DNA of 64,000 nt from Algoriphagus sp. (GCF_030694375.1 NZ_JAUXYL010000044.1:1-64000), one strand, 5' to 3'. Counted from the first letter of the stretch, positions 1-9,475 are shown. Notes: a model not told the origin generated them from the letters alone. Numbers and translations are program-made.

Positions 1-112
1 ATACGCTGTCTGAGGCTTTTTTTTCCATGATTGATTAAGATTTAGAATGAAACATGGAATAAAAATAAGCTTTATGCCTCAAAATGAGAACAATACGTCC
101 TGCTTTGAAATG

Positions 113-130
113 GACTGCCGACGCAGTCGG
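113..130. repeat. Nested hairpin downstream of the recombinase gene
   Basis: GACTGC (113-118) pairs with GCAGTC (123-128) across a CGAC loop, and the overlapping CCGAC (118-122) pairs with GTCGG (126-130). The two foldings exclude each other. It lies about 90 bases past the stop of the recombinase gene. It could be a terminator fragment, a recombination-site fold or a dispersed palindrome; nothing in the window decides. Confidence 0.4.
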
Positions 131-152
131 TTTAGTTCAACTTGTTTATTTG

Positions 153-203
153 TGCACCTTTGGTATTTTTATTGACCAATTATGGCTGCATAGATGCACC
201 TTT
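153..203. repeat. Direct repeat TGCACCTTT, two copies
   Basis: TGCACCTTT occurs at 153-161 and again at 195-203, start points 42 bases apart, in the AT-rich stretch after the tyrosine recombinase gene. Short direct repeats beside a recombinase gene can be arm or core sites, but two 9-base copies can also arise by chance. The first 218 bases hold no other supportable gene. Confidence 0.25.
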
Positions 204-218
204 TTGCTATGTTATTTT

Positions 219-1331
219 CTAAAGATCATCAAATGGACTTTTGATCTTTTGAAGACTCTTTTGACTGACGTGGGTGTAGATTTCAGTTGTTTTACTCGAA
301 TTATGTCCCAATAATTCCTGAATAAACCGAAGGTCAGTACCACTTTCTAAAAGATGCGTGGCGTATGAATGTCTTAACCAATGAAGTGTTACCGGCTTCC
401 TTATTTTTGCTTTTACTAATGCCGATTTGAGTACCTTTTGAATACTTCCTTCGCTGTATTTCTCCCCCAATTTTTCTCCCTCAAACAAATACTCTTTTGG
501 ATAATCGTATTTATAGTATTCCCGCAGCAATTCCAGTATTTTTTCACTGATCGGAACGACTCGATCCTTGGCTCCTTTGCCTCGGTGAATTCTTACTGTT
601 CCCCGTTTGGAATCGATATCATTAATTTTCAGGTTTAACAATTCACTCCTTCTAAGCCCACAGGCATAAATCAGGCTCAGCATGGCGCGATGCTTGATAT
701 TTTGGTGGGCTTGTAAGATGGCTTTCACTTCTTCTTTGCTTAGTACATGTGGCAGAATCCTCGGTTGCTTCGGTCGTTCGATCAGTGCTGGTTCCAGTTT
801 TCGATTTAGCCGGTTTGAAAAAAAGAGTTTGACTGCATTGATCACCCCCGACTGAAACGATGCCGAGTATTTATTACTAATGATATAATCTTTATTGAAT
901 AGTTCCAAGTCCTCATTGGTAATTAGTTCGGGATTTTTGTTTCCCATAAATCTGAAAAACAATCCAATTCCCTGACTGTAGTTTTTTATAGTGGATTCGG
1001 AATACCGCAGATTGCGCATCCAGTCTGAAAATTTTCCGATTTCTCCGACTAGCTTTTCGGATAGTTCCGGTAGCGAAATTGGCGCAGGTTTAAGTTCCAC
1101 TTTTACCCGTTTGAATTCCGTATAGTCCAGCCAGGCTTTTCCCCTGAATAGTGGAAGTAATTGACTGATCAGTTCATCTGAATAGGGAATTGCCCATGCT
1201 CTTAAGTCCGGCTGCCATGCTGACCCGGGAATTGTCCTCACCAGATCGATCAGTTGCTGGTCAAACGGAAATTCCAACAAAGCGACAGGCTTCATTTTAA
1301 TTTCAGCGTTCCTGATAAAAATCGTTTTCAT
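219..1331 (-). CDS. Tyrosine recombinase (phage/XerD-type integrase)
   Basis: A 370-residue site-specific recombinase that would cut and rejoin DNA through a tyrosine nucleophile. Residues about 95-180 form the SAM-like core-binding domain and 190-365 the catalytic domain. Visible catalytic residues are Arg227 in ACGLRRSEL, Lys in the GKGAKDR beta-hairpin (252-257), His317 and Arg320 in LHWLRHS, His343 in LLGHNS and Tyr352 in EIYTHVS, so the set is complete. Residues 1-90 precede the usual phage-integrase SAM-like domain and are of unknown role. The C-terminal part resembles XerD and integron integrases. ATG start at 1331. It is not in an operon with the next gene. Whether it belongs to a mobile element cannot be seen because the window starts close by. 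Confidence 0.88.
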   Translation of the reverse strand: MKTIFIRNAEIKMKPVALLEFPFDQQLIDLVRTIPGSAWQPDLRAWAIPYSDELISQLLPLFRGKAWLDYTEFKRVKVELKPAPISLPELSEKLVGEIGKFSDWMRNLRYSESTIKNYSQGIGLFFRFMGNKNPELITNEDLELFNKDYIISNKYSASFQSGVINAVKLFFSNRLNRKLEPALIERPKQPRILPHVLSKEEVKAILQAHQNIKHRAMLSLIYACGLRRSELLNLKINDIDSKRGTVRIHRGKGAKDRVVPISEKILELLREYYKYDYPKEYLFEGEKLGEKYSEGSIQKVLKSALVKAKIRKPVTLHWLRHSYATHLLESGTDLRFIQELLGHNSSKTTEIYTHVSQKSLQKIKSPFDDL

Positions 1332-1510
1332 GGTCTGAAAAAGTTTAAGGATGAATTTAAAAAAACCTTTTCTAAATGCAATTCTTGCTTTGCATTCCTC
1401 TATTGACCTTAGAAAACAGCAAATTCTAACCCTTCAAATTGAAATAAGGCGCTCTTGATCTATTCCATGAATATTCAGGACCGATTCTATGAGGTCCACC
1501 TTCCCCACAA

Positions 1511-1540
1511 AAAAAACCGAAGCGATCACTCCGGTTTTTT
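1511..1540. terminator. Bidirectional rho-independent terminator
   Basis: AAAAAACCG (1511-1519) and CGGTTTTTT (1532-1540) form a stem with a 12-base loop and a T run on either strand. It sits directly after the stop of the cytochrome-c fusion gene at 1546, on the minus strand, and separates it from the recombinase gene. Confidence 0.75.
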
Positions 1541-1545
1541 TCTTT

Positions 1546-3471
1546 TCACTTCAATGAATTAATCCATCTTGCAATCTTCAGGGCTTCCTCCCGCGGTACC
1601 TGAGGCATCGGGGCCATCGGTGTCGCATAATCCGGCCAGTTTTCCGGCTTGGGATTGTAGATCAGCTCCACGATTTTCTCGGGAGTATAGTTCCGCTTGG
1701 CCACATCCACATAGGCAGGACCCACCTGCTTCTTGTCTTTCTGATGACAGGCCGTGCAGGTGTTTTTGGTCAGCAGGGCCTTGATTTCAGTTTCGGTGGG
1801 AATGGCCGGAGCAGCAGGTTTGGCTGGCGTGGCGGCTGCTTTTGGTGGGGCAGGTGACTTTGCCGCAGGAGCTGCTGCCACTACAGGCTTGGGCTTGATC
1901 AGCATTTTATCTCCGGAAGGGATCTCATTCAAGGTGTAGTACGCATCGGAATGCACCAATTCATGGGAATTAACGGCTTCGCGAATGCCCAATAGGCTGA
2001 TGCGGTGGACGTGATACTGCTGTGGATCACTGATGGCTACCCGCACTTTTCTCCCGTCTTCGGAAACCTCCACACCCAAGATCTCATGCTCCCTGGCCTT
2101 CACAGGCGGACTTCCATAGACCGGAAAATACTTATAGGTAAAGCTCGAAATCATATAGGAAGTCAAATCCTCCGCTGACTTCTTATCCACCGGCTTGGTA
2201 AACTCAATCTCAAAACCATCCGGCTTCGCTTTCACTGTACGCATTTCAAACGGCGCCTCCCGATTCCAAACCAAGCGCTGCAAGCCTTCATTGGCATCAC
2301 CGGCCGAACCCCAACCCCGGTTGGTTTCGCCCACAAAAAGTGATTGATCCTCTGCAAATACCATCCGCAAAACTCCGGACTGGAAACCGCTTCTGAAGTC
2401 AATCGAAGCGCCCTGATAGACGCCGTTTACTTTCTCCAGCATGATCCGCATGATCTTACTTTGGCCCTGATCCCCGACCAGAATCTGCCCTCCAAAAGGC
2501 CCCCAATAGCCCTCAGGAATCACAATCGGCTCGGAATTGGAAATGCCGTGGATCCCGTGAGGCAGCCACACCGCGGGAAGCTTGATGGAAGGAAGAAGTT
2601 TCTTGGCTTCAGCCAAGGTGATAAAGGAGGTATTTACCTCGTTTTCAGGCTTGATAAAGCGACCGTTGGCATCCTTATTTTTCATCGGATCGACTACTGC
2701 ATTAAACTGGGCCGCAGTCATCTTCACCGGGGAATTGGGCAATTCTGACCAGCTGAGTCCGGCAGGATGACCGGAAAAGTCCCCCTTTTCCAAATGCCAC
2801 AATCCGCCCGAACCCATGTAGTCGCCCTGGTTTTCGGTGTAGAACACTTCTCCGTTCAGGACTCCCGGACCTGCGGGAGAGCGCATGCCGGTGGCATAGG
2901 GTTCTATTTTTCCGTCAGGATAGATCTTCAGGGTCCATCCTCTGTAGGGAACACGACTCTCCCCTCTCCACCATTCCTGATCGCCAAAGGCGACATTGGT
3001 CGTGACGATAAATGCACCATCAGGGGTGATTTTGGGTCCAAAGCTGTACTCATGGTAGTGGGCGGATAGTGGCCAGCTTGCGACTGTCTCATACCAATCC
3101 GCTTTGCCATCAGAATTCAGATCGGTCAGCCGGGTCAATTCCCCCCGCTGCACCATGTAGAGCGATCCCTCGTGGTAAGCCAGTCCGAGGATTTCGTGCA
3201 GGCCCGAGGCAAACTTCCGGAAATAGGGCCGCTGGGAAGTGGGATTGTCCACGATAAATACATCCCCCCTACGGGTAGATACGCCCAAACTTCCGTTTGG
3301 AAGCATGGCCAGTCCGCCGACTTCCAATAAGGTTCCTTCCGGTGCGGGCACTTTGAGGATTTTGAAAAAATCCTCTTCTTTGGGTGACTCCTGAGCAATC
3401 AAAGAAAGGCTCATTCCCAGTGCGATCGCACTCAGCGTCAATGATTTCAACTTATAATTCAACCGAAACAT
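1546..3471 (-). CDS. Secreted beta-propeller protein with C-terminal cytochrome c domain
   Basis: 641 residues. A Sec signal peptide (cleavage near residue 26, after SLIAQ) is followed by a beta-propeller-like region (about 40-500) with loops typical of PQQ/soluble-glucose-dehydrogenase-like and membrane-bound dehydrogenase domains. An Ala/Pro/Lys-rich linker (about 530-560) leads to a small cytochrome c domain with the heme motif CTACH (Cys572, Cys575, His576) and a Met-rich stretch near 618-623 for the axial ligand. Likely a periplasmic oxidoreductase or electron-transfer fusion; the substrate cannot be read from sequence. Second gene of a two-gene unit, 21 bases after the DUF1080 gene stop, suggesting linked sugar metabolism. 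Followed by a good terminator. Confidence 0.82.
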   Translation of the reverse strand: MFRLNYKLKSLTLSAIALGMSLSLIAQESPKEEDFFKILKVPAPEGTLLEVGGLAMLPNGSLGVSTRRGDVFIVDNPTSQRPYFRKFASGLHEILGLAYHEGSLYMVQRGELTRLTDLNSDGKADWYETVASWPLSAHYHEYSFGPKITPDGAFIVTTNVAFGDQEWWRGESRVPYRGWTLKIYPDGKIEPYATGMRSPAGPGVLNGEVFYTENQGDYMGSGGLWHLEKGDFSGHPAGLSWSELPNSPVKMTAAQFNAVVDPMKNKDANGRFIKPENEVNTSFITLAEAKKLLPSIKLPAVWLPHGIHGISNSEPIVIPEGYWGPFGGQILVGDQGQSKIMRIMLEKVNGVYQGASIDFRSGFQSGVLRMVFAEDQSLFVGETNRGWGSAGDANEGLQRLVWNREAPFEMRTVKAKPDGFEIEFTKPVDKKSAEDLTSYMISSFTYKYFPVYGSPPVKAREHEILGVEVSEDGRKVRVAISDPQQYHVHRISLLGIREAVNSHELVHSDAYYTLNEIPSGDKMLIKPKPVVAAAPAAKSPAPPKAAATPAKPAAPAIPTETEIKALLTKNTCTACHQKDKKQVGPAYVDVAKRNYTPEKIVELIYNPKPENWPDYATPMAPMPQVPREEALKIARWINSLK

Positions 3472-3492
3472 ATCTTTTCTTTCTTATAAAAA

Positions 3493-5277
3493 TTAAAACA
3501 GGAGACTATAATTCAAGGCCGAGGTGATGGGTAAAAAGATCCCCTCTGCACCCACTTGAGGTTTTTGCCCGGAGACTTTCATCTGGAGAAAAAGTCCGGA
3601 GTCCTCGATCCAGTACAAGGTGTCAGAAACAGGAGTAAGAATTTTTCCTGGTGCCACACGGATCATCATCGGTGCGGAATTTCCCGAAAGCGACACGCTG
3701 CGATCAATTCCCTTTCCGTCAGCTTTCACCTGAATCTGATCTTTCAACTCCATTCCATCAGCGGATTTAGAGGAAAAACTCACCCCACCATCTCCCAAAA
3801 CCTGATAGCCTTTGGCCTGCCATTCCTTGGAAACCGGGCTAAAATCAGGGTTATGAAGCAATGGGGTATTCAGACTCAAATCGGTAACCGCTCCCAAGGG
3901 TCTAGAAACTCCGTTTCCGCGGTCATTCCACATCGGAGTCGCATCGAGGAATCCCCCTCTCCAGACCCGGAGTAGCTGATTGGTATTCAGATCATAGGAG
4001 AAATGCGAACCCGACTTGGAGGAAACCGATATGCCGTGCGAAACTTTCTGCCTGTTGGGCAACTCGATAAAGGAGCGAAGAACGGGAGTCTCGCGGGTGT
4101 CCACCAGGATCGGATCGCTCGCCCAAAAATCCATTCCGGCAGGTTCGCTGTAGGTCTTTTGCCACATCGCGTCTGAATTTGCGGTCAGGTAAAATCCCTG
4201 TGCTGTCCAGTCAGTGGGCTTGGAAACCCAAATCACAAAGGGAACTTCTCCCGGCTGAAGTGCTTTTGCAGCGAGGATCATTCCCTGCCTCAGCTGCATG
4301 GGCTCTGAAGCATCCCCAATCTGAATGGCGCCCAGTCCATTGCTTGGCACGGCCATTCGGAAGGTGTAATTTCCGGCTTTTTGCACGGAGATCGTCCCAT
4401 CAAATTTGCTCAGTGAGGAAGTGGTCAGTCCTGCGACAAACTCATCAAAACTCGCGATTTTTCCTGAAGAGGAAGCTTTCAGGGTACTTTCATTAGGTAA
4501 TTCAGTATAAGAGCCAGGGAAGACTTGATAGGAAATCGACTTAAATTCAGGCGCAGGCCTGTCAAATGGCTTTACTTCCAGAGACTTGATGGCTATCGGC
4601 CCGTGATCTCCCTGGATCCGAATCGGCCCTTCTGCCACTTCTCCTCCTGCCATAGCTCCTCTTGTCGGTCCAAAAAGCTCCACATCCTCGTGGATTGTCA
4701 CCCCATTCAAGGTAGCAGACACGATCCGTGCATTTTCTATTTTGTCTCCTGACGGGGAAAATCTCGGTGCTTTGAATTGCACGTTCAAAGTCTGCCAAAC
4801 TCCAGGAGCCTTGCTGGCATTTTGACGAGGAGCATAGCCTTGATAGCCCTTTTGCCCATCGGGCTTGCTTTCGTCCCAACGCTCATAAATACCGCCGTTG
4901 TCTCCGGCTTTGACTTCTGCTTTGGACCAGCTGTCGAGCAGTTGGATTTCGTATTGCCCCTGCAGGTACAGGCCGGAGTTGGAGCCGGGAGCCATCATGT
5001 AAACCAGGGTCACTTCGGCATCTCCGAATTTTTCCCTGGAGACGATGTCAGTTCCGGGTTTTTTCTTATCTGGGGCGTTGAGGAGGATGCTTCCTTTTCC
5101 TTCAGAAAGCAGTACCTGATTGGGTTGAAGCGGATCTGCCCATACTTTGGTTACTTCAGACCAACTTCCCCTGTTGTTTTCAAAGGAAGAAAGCTGAAGC
5201 TTGGTTTGAGCTTGAACAGACAGGACCGAAAAAATCAGGGCCACACCCATCCAAACGGGTTTTTGGTTTGAGAGCAT
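3493..5277 (-). CDS. Secreted DUF1080 (3-keto-disaccharide hydrolase family) protein
   Basis: 594 residues with a signal peptide (residues 1-23, ending VQAQ). Residues about 30-240 match the DUF1080 fold, a concanavalin-like beta-sandwich; members are now linked to 3-keto-glycoside hydrolysis. Visible family pieces are SNSGLYLQGQYEIQLLDS and the GPIRIQGDHGPI strand. Residues about 245-360 look like a PA14/carbohydrate-binding-like beta domain, and the rest is beta-rich and unassigned. It is the first gene of a pair with the propeller-cytochrome c gene. This fits periplasmic oxidation of a sugar followed by cleavage, but that link is inference. ATG start at 5277. Confidence 0.8.
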   Translation of the reverse strand: MLSNQKPVWMGVALIFSVLSVQAQTKLQLSSFENNRGSWSEVTKVWADPLQPNQVLLSEGKGSILLNAPDKKKPGTDIVSREKFGDAEVTLVYMMAPGSNSGLYLQGQYEIQLLDSWSKAEVKAGDNGGIYERWDESKPDGQKGYQGYAPRQNASKAPGVWQTLNVQFKAPRFSPSGDKIENARIVSATLNGVTIHEDVELFGPTRGAMAGGEVAEGPIRIQGDHGPIAIKSLEVKPFDRPAPEFKSISYQVFPGSYTELPNESTLKASSSGKIASFDEFVAGLTTSSLSKFDGTISVQKAGNYTFRMAVPSNGLGAIQIGDASEPMQLRQGMILAAKALQPGEVPFVIWVSKPTDWTAQGFYLTANSDAMWQKTYSEPAGMDFWASDPILVDTRETPVLRSFIELPNRQKVSHGISVSSKSGSHFSYDLNTNQLLRVWRGGFLDATPMWNDRGNGVSRPLGAVTDLSLNTPLLHNPDFSPVSKEWQAKGYQVLGDGGVSFSSKSADGMELKDQIQVKADGKGIDRSVSLSGNSAPMMIRVAPGKILTPVSDTLYWIEDSGLFLQMKVSGQKPQVGAEGIFLPITSALNYSLLF

Positions 5278-5499
5278 AAAGATTTAAGAATTAGGAATTG
5301 AAAGTGGAAATTAACTCCGAATGATCAGAGCTACAAAGGAAACCGCATATTCAATGCACAATTTTCAAATTCAATGATCAAGTTAAAAGGATAGAACCAT
5401 GTGTTATTTTTTTACCCGAACACCATTTATTGAACATTGATAATTGCGCCTTACCTTTTGGTTCTTGCCTCTTGTCTCTTTCCCTGGTGTCTTGTCCTT

Positions 5500-5988
5500 T
5501 CAAAGCTTCCGATACATGACCAAGACACTGCTCAGGCCTGTTTTTGGATGGGAAAACGCCTCCGGAATCTCTCCGACGAGCTCAAACCCGAGCTTTTGCC
5601 ATAGCCTGACTGCCGCTACATTGCTTTTCAGTACATAGTTAAACTGCATAGCATGGAAGCCCATTCGCTTAGCTTCCAAAAAGGAAAATTCGGCCATGGC
5701 TTTACCGATTCCTCTGCCGGCAACTAGTGGAGATACCATATAGCCGGCATTCACGACATGGGATCCCCGATCCGCTTGATTGGCTTTGAGGTAAAATGTC
5801 CCGACCAGCTCCCCATTCTCTTCAGCCACATACGTTACCTTGTCGGCATCCATCCAGTATCCCAGCATTTTCTCCCGGGAGGAATCAGGATAAAAAACAT
5901 ACGTACTCCCCTCCCGGATGATCGGTTCGATGATTTCCCAAAGCGATTCCGAATCTGAGGGAGAGGCAAGTCTAAAATTCAAGGTCAT
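5500..5988 (-). CDS. GNAT-family N-acetyltransferase
   Basis: 162 residues starting at an internal ATG (MTLNFRLASPSDSESL), which is where the GNAT domain begins; the open frame continues 38 codons upstream but that part is not family-like and would come within 5 bases of the divergent EamA gene. The acetyl-CoA loop is visible as VSPLVAGRGIGKAM (R/Q-x-x-G-x-G/A type), followed by the LRLWQKLGFELVGEI-like C-terminal strand common in this family. Acceptor unknown; similar proteins modify amino acids or antibiotics such as phosphinothricin. Stands alone. Confidence 0.85.
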   Translation of the reverse strand: MTLNFRLASPSDSESLWEIIEPIIREGSTYVFYPDSSREKMLGYWMDADKVTYVAEENGELVGTFYLKANQADRGSHVVNAGYMVSPLVAGRGIGKAMAEFSFLEAKRMGFHAMQFNYVLKSNVAAVRLWQKLGFELVGEIPEAFSHPKTGLSSVLVMYRKL

Positions 5989-6107
5989 ATAAAGGTGCTT
6001 TACTCCAACTCTTGGGGGGAATGATAAAAGTTGATTTTCCCCATAGCGAAACTGAAATCTAAAAATAGCCAATATCTTCGCAAATCGATTGACCGCCTCC
6101 ACCCACC

Positions 6108-7031
6108 ATGTCCATACCTACCAAATATCAGAAAATTCCCGGCTTGATCATGGCTATCGGATCAGCCATATTTTGGGGGATTTCGGGGACCTGTGCGCAG
6201 TTTCTTTTTGAGCAGAAAGGCTTCGATCCCGGGTGGTTGGTCTGCTGGAGAATGCTGCTGGCCGGATTTATTTTGGTGCTGTTTTCCATGAGCAAAAAAG
6301 ATCCCGACACCTTCCGGATCTGGAAAAAGCCGATGGACGTGATCAAGTTGCTCCTGTTTAGCATTTTGGGAATGGTAGCGGTCCAATACACGTATTTTTA
6401 CAGCATTTCCCTTTCCAATGCGGCCACAGCCACGATTTTGCAATACACAGGACCCTTATTTGTCGTCGCATTTTATGCCATCAAGCACAGACGCTGGCCG
6501 ATTTTTGTGGAATATGCATCATTAGCCCTGGCCTTGGTCGGGATCTTCCTGTTGGTGACGCATGGTTCATTTGACACTTTGGTGATTTCCGAAGCCGCAT
6601 TATTTTGGGGATTTTTGTCAGCTGTTGCTTTGGCATTTTACACCATTCAGCCTGTAGGCTTACTCCGCACTTATTCACCGGCCACCATCACCGGCTGGGG
6701 AATGCTCGTTGGAGGAATTGCATTTTCCCCCTTTACTCAGCCTTGGGAAATGCAGGGAATTTGGGATATGGAAGCCACTTTGGCTTTTGCATACATTATT
6801 CTTTTTGGAAGCGTACTTGCCTTTTACTTTTTCCTGAAATCTGTCACGATCATCGGAGCAACCACCGCAAGCTTACTCTGCAGTGTCGAGCCTTTGGCTG
6901 CCGCCGGAGTGGCTGTGGTTTGGCTGGGGATCTACTTTGGACCGATGGATTGGCTGGGTACGCTGTTCATTCTGCTGACGATTGTATTGCTCACTTTGGG
7001 GACAAAAAACAAAAAGCCCAAACCCGCCTAG
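6108..7031 (+). CDS. EamA/DMT-family transporter
   Basis: 307 residues, very hydrophobic, with about ten predicted membrane helices in two EamA repeats (about 12-140 and 155-295), the classic drug/metabolite transporter layout. Residues SAIFWGISGTCAQFLF open the first repeat. Related proteins export amino acids or metabolites from the inner membrane; substrate unknown. ATG at 6108. The stop at 7031 is one base before the end of the convergent phosphoesterase gene, and no separate terminator is visible between them. Confidence 0.88.
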   Translation: MSIPTKYQKIPGLIMAIGSAIFWGISGTCAQFLFEQKGFDPGWLVCWRMLLAGFILVLFSMSKKDPDTFRIWKKPMDVIKLLLFSILGMVAVQYTYFYSISLSNAATATILQYTGPLFVVAFYAIKHRRWPIFVEYASLALALVGIFLLVTHGSFDTLVISEAALFWGFLSAVALAFYTIQPVGLLRTYSPATITGWGMLVGGIAFSPFTQPWEMQGIWDMEATLAFAYIILFGSVLAFYFFLKSVTIIGATTASLLCSVEPLAAAGVAVVWLGIYFGPMDWLGTLFILLTIVLLTLGTKNKKPKPA

Positions 7032-7032
7032 C

Positions 7033-8004
7033 TCAATCGATCTTTCGATTACTGATTTTTGGATTTACAAAGCGCTGCTGTTCCGCTTCATTCAGGATCG
7101 AATACCCCAATTCCAATGGGGATGGGCCTATCCATTTTGATTTTCGGCCTTGAACGGAAATTTTTCCAAGCTTGGGATCAATAGTCAACAAGGCGAAAAG
7201 CGGATCCAAATAAGGGCAAGTAAACTTGAGCGAAGGATTAGTTTGATGAATCTCTGCAGAAAGACTTTCGTGCGCCAATTTCTCCCCCACCCAATAATAG
7301 GAGGCGGAATTGATGTGCACATAATTCACTCCCCCAAGCAAAACGTGCTGATCCACATGGGCGTGTCCGTTGATGGCGAGCAGGATCTTTGAAGCAAATC
7401 GGCTCAGGATTTCCTGGATTTCAAGTGCGTTGTCGATGGTGTAAATTCCGGCGATAGGCTGGTGAGAAACAATCAATACCGGCTTATCGGCCATTTCCAG
7501 CTCCTGCAGTAGCCAAGCTTGCTGGCTTGGGCCGATGTAAGAATCGTATCCACCCTGTTTATTTAAAGAGCCCGGATCATTTCCGTCCAATACAATCATT
7601 TTGATGGACTCAAGGTCTACCGCATAGTAAAGTGCCGGCATCCCATAAGCTTTTACCACCTCTTCTTTGGAAAATCCCTCATCCATATCATGGTTTCCAA
7701 TCACATGGAATGAGCTGGGATTTGCAGAATTGAATCTGAGGATGAGTTGGGAATTTTCGGATTTTGGAATTGCGAAATCACCCATTTGAATCAGCGCATT
7801 GGGTTTTTCTTTTTGCATCTCCATCAAAAAGGCTTGCAGTCTCAATTCTCCGTCGTGGATTATATCTGCATGCAGATCGGAAATAAGCCCCAATTTTATT
7901 TTTTTCCGTCCCGAAAAAAGACCCAAGACTGGCTCAGGAATAGCCATGCTGAATACTGAAAGCGCGCTTGTCTTTAAAAAATCTCTTCTTGAAGGTAGTC
8001 CCAT
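7033..8004 (-). CDS. Metallophosphoesterase with Tat-type signal
   Basis: 323 residues. The start is set at the ATG giving MGLPSRRDFLKTSAL, because SRRDFLK is a twin-arginine signal motif expected near the N-terminus; the longer frame adds 22 unlikely residues. The calcineurin-like metal-binding blocks appear in order: SDLHAD, MGDFA, GNHDMD, VSHQP and NGHAHVDQH, so both metal sites look intact. Likely an exported phosphodiesterase or phosphatase of unknown substrate. It follows the receiver gene by 34 bases on the same strand, which may mean cotranscription. Confidence 0.85.
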   Translation of the reverse strand: MGLPSRRDFLKTSALSVFSMAIPEPVLGLFSGRKKIKLGLISDLHADIIHDGELRLQAFLMEMQKEKPNALIQMGDFAIPKSENSQLILRFNSANPSSFHVIGNHDMDEGFSKEEVVKAYGMPALYYAVDLESIKMIVLDGNDPGSLNKQGGYDSYIGPSQQAWLLQELEMADKPVLIVSHQPIAGIYTIDNALEIQEILSRFASKILLAINGHAHVDQHVLLGGVNYVHINSASYYWVGEKLAHESLSAEIHQTNPSLKFTCPYLDPLFALLTIDPKLGKISVQGRKSKWIGPSPLELGYSILNEAEQQRFVNPKISNRKID

Positions 8005-8038
8005 CAGTGGAATGGTGTGAAAAGACAAAAGCCTAAAA

Positions 8039-8455
8039 TCAATCTGCCAAAGTCCCGCAGAACCTATCAAATACCTGAATAAACTCCACGTATTGATGTG
8101 CTTCAGAAGGCTTTACAATGTAACAGCTCGCCTGCTCTTGGTAGCTAGTCAATATATCATCTTGAATAGAAGAGGTCGTGAGCATAATCACCGGGATATC
8201 TCGAGTGGAAGGATTTGCCTTGATTTCCTGCAGCACCTGATGTCCGGTTTTGAGTGGTAAATTGATATCCAGCAAGACCAAGTCGGGACGGATACTAGTT
8301 TGAAAATCACCTCTTTGGAACAAAAAGTCAACACCCTCTTTTCCATTATTAATGACCTCAATGTCTACCACAAATTTACTTTCTTTGAGCGCTTCTGATG
8401 TCAAAAGCACATCCCCCGGGTTATCCTCAATCATCAACACTTTAAACTTCTTCAT
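8039..8455 (-). CDS. Single-domain response regulator (Rcp1-like)
   Basis: 138 residues, receiver domain only. The acidic pocket is EDNPGD near the N-terminus, the phospho-acceptor is the Asp in LVLLDINLP (residue 63), the switch residue lies in MLTTSS and the conserved Lys in CYIVKPSE. The NPGD motif is typical of Rcp1-type receivers paired with phytochrome-like or hybrid kinases. A TTG three codons upstream is an alternative start; ATG at 8455 is preferred, with GGAAG just upstream. Near a LytTR regulator and a divergent PAS kinase, its likely signalling partners. Confidence 0.88.
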   Translation of the reverse strand: MKKFKVLMIEDNPGDVLLTSEALKESKFVVDIEVINNGKEGVDFLFQRGDFQTSIRPDLVLLDINLPLKTGHQVLQEIKANPSTRDIPVIMLTTSSIQDDILTSYQEQASCYIVKPSEAHQYVEFIQVFDRFCGTLAD

Positions 8456-8542
8456 AGCTTCCAATTTTATCCGATTAATGATTTCAAGGATTATAAAATG
8501 CTTTATTTACCCATAATTAAGTATTTTATCACAAAGCTAGCA

Positions 8543-9244
8543 TTACACATTCAATTTTTCAATTAATTCCTTGTACAATCCCCGACGGATTGGAATACTC
8601 GTTTCTCCCAAGTTTACCTTTTTGGCATTGAATGATGCGATGTAAGCCGTATTGACCAAGAAGGACTTGTGCACTCTGAGAAATTGCGCTGGGGGTAATT
8701 TTTCTTCGAAGCCTTTTAAAATATCCCGCACGATGTAGGATTTCGCTTTGGTATACACCTTGGTATAGAGTCCGTCGGCCTTTAAGTACACAATCTCCGA
8801 ATGCGGGACGGGCACGAGGTATCCCTTATCCATGATTTTAAGCGAACCTTTTGGCTTTTTTTCTTTTCCCGATTTTTCCTCATGACGCTTCAATCCAAAG
8901 AAAACAGCTGTTTTTAGGCTGTCCAGGGTAAATGGCTTCAGTAAATATCCCTCATGGATTTCTGAAGATATCCGCTCCAAATATTCCGTCCCTGAATAGG
9001 CAGTACTGAATACAATCGGGAGATTATACTTTTCACGAATCTTGTAGGCCAAATCTATCCCATCCAAATCTCCATGGATCAAAATATCCATCAATACGAG
9101 GTCCACTTCATGTTCTTCCAAAAAGTCTAGCGCACTTTTAGCATTGTCTACTATTGCAGCTACTTTATAATCCAAATTGGAAAGAATCTCACTGATGTTG
9201 TGGGCAAGTTCTTCTTCGTCTTCGACAATCAGTATTTTTTTCAT
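8543..9244 (-). CDS. LytTR-family response regulator
   Basis: 233 residues: receiver domain 1-120 (acceptor Asp53 in LVLMDILI, Lys103 in YLLKPF) and LytTR DNA-binding domain about 135-230 (IVYLKADGLYTKVYT, FLRVHKSFLVN). This is the main kind of transcription-controlling regulator in Bacteroidota. The internal ATG (MKKILIVEDEEE) is chosen because the upstream frame opens with TTG and adds 23 unrelated residues. It is divergent from the PAS histidine kinase gene across a 231-base gap that must hold both promoters. Confidence 0.9.
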   Translation of the reverse strand: MKKILIVEDEEELAHNISEILSNLDYKVAAIVDNAKSALDFLEEHEVDLVLMDILIHGDLDGIDLAYKIREKYNLPIVFSTAYSGTEYLERISSEIHEGYLLKPFTLDSLKTAVFFGLKRHEEKSGKEKKPKGSLKIMDKGYLVPVPHSEIVYLKADGLYTKVYTKAKSYIVRDILKGFEEKLPPAQFLRVHKSFLVNTAYIASFNAKKVNLGETSIPIRRGLYKELIEKLNV

Positions 9245-9475
9245 GCTCCAATTTAAAGAACTTGTCCCAAGAATTTCAGGTTTGAAGAGCGAATGATTTA
9301 CAAATGCAATCAAGGTGCAGACAAAAGTAAACGTACGGTACTACCCTAATTTTGGAAACAAACTCAAGCAACCTAATTTCGAATCGATAGCCAAGGCTGG
9401 GCTGTTAAATTACCTCCGAAATCGTTGTAATTTGTCGTATTATCTTTCTTTCTTAATCATTCATACGCCCATATT

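Noticed and set aside
84..314. 76-codon plus-strand frame
   Set aside because: Overlaps the end of the recombinase gene in another frame and covers the hairpin; no protein-like pattern.
2344..5271. Several plus-strand frames of 60-164 codons
   Set aside because: All are antisense shadows of the cytochrome c fusion and DUF1080 genes.
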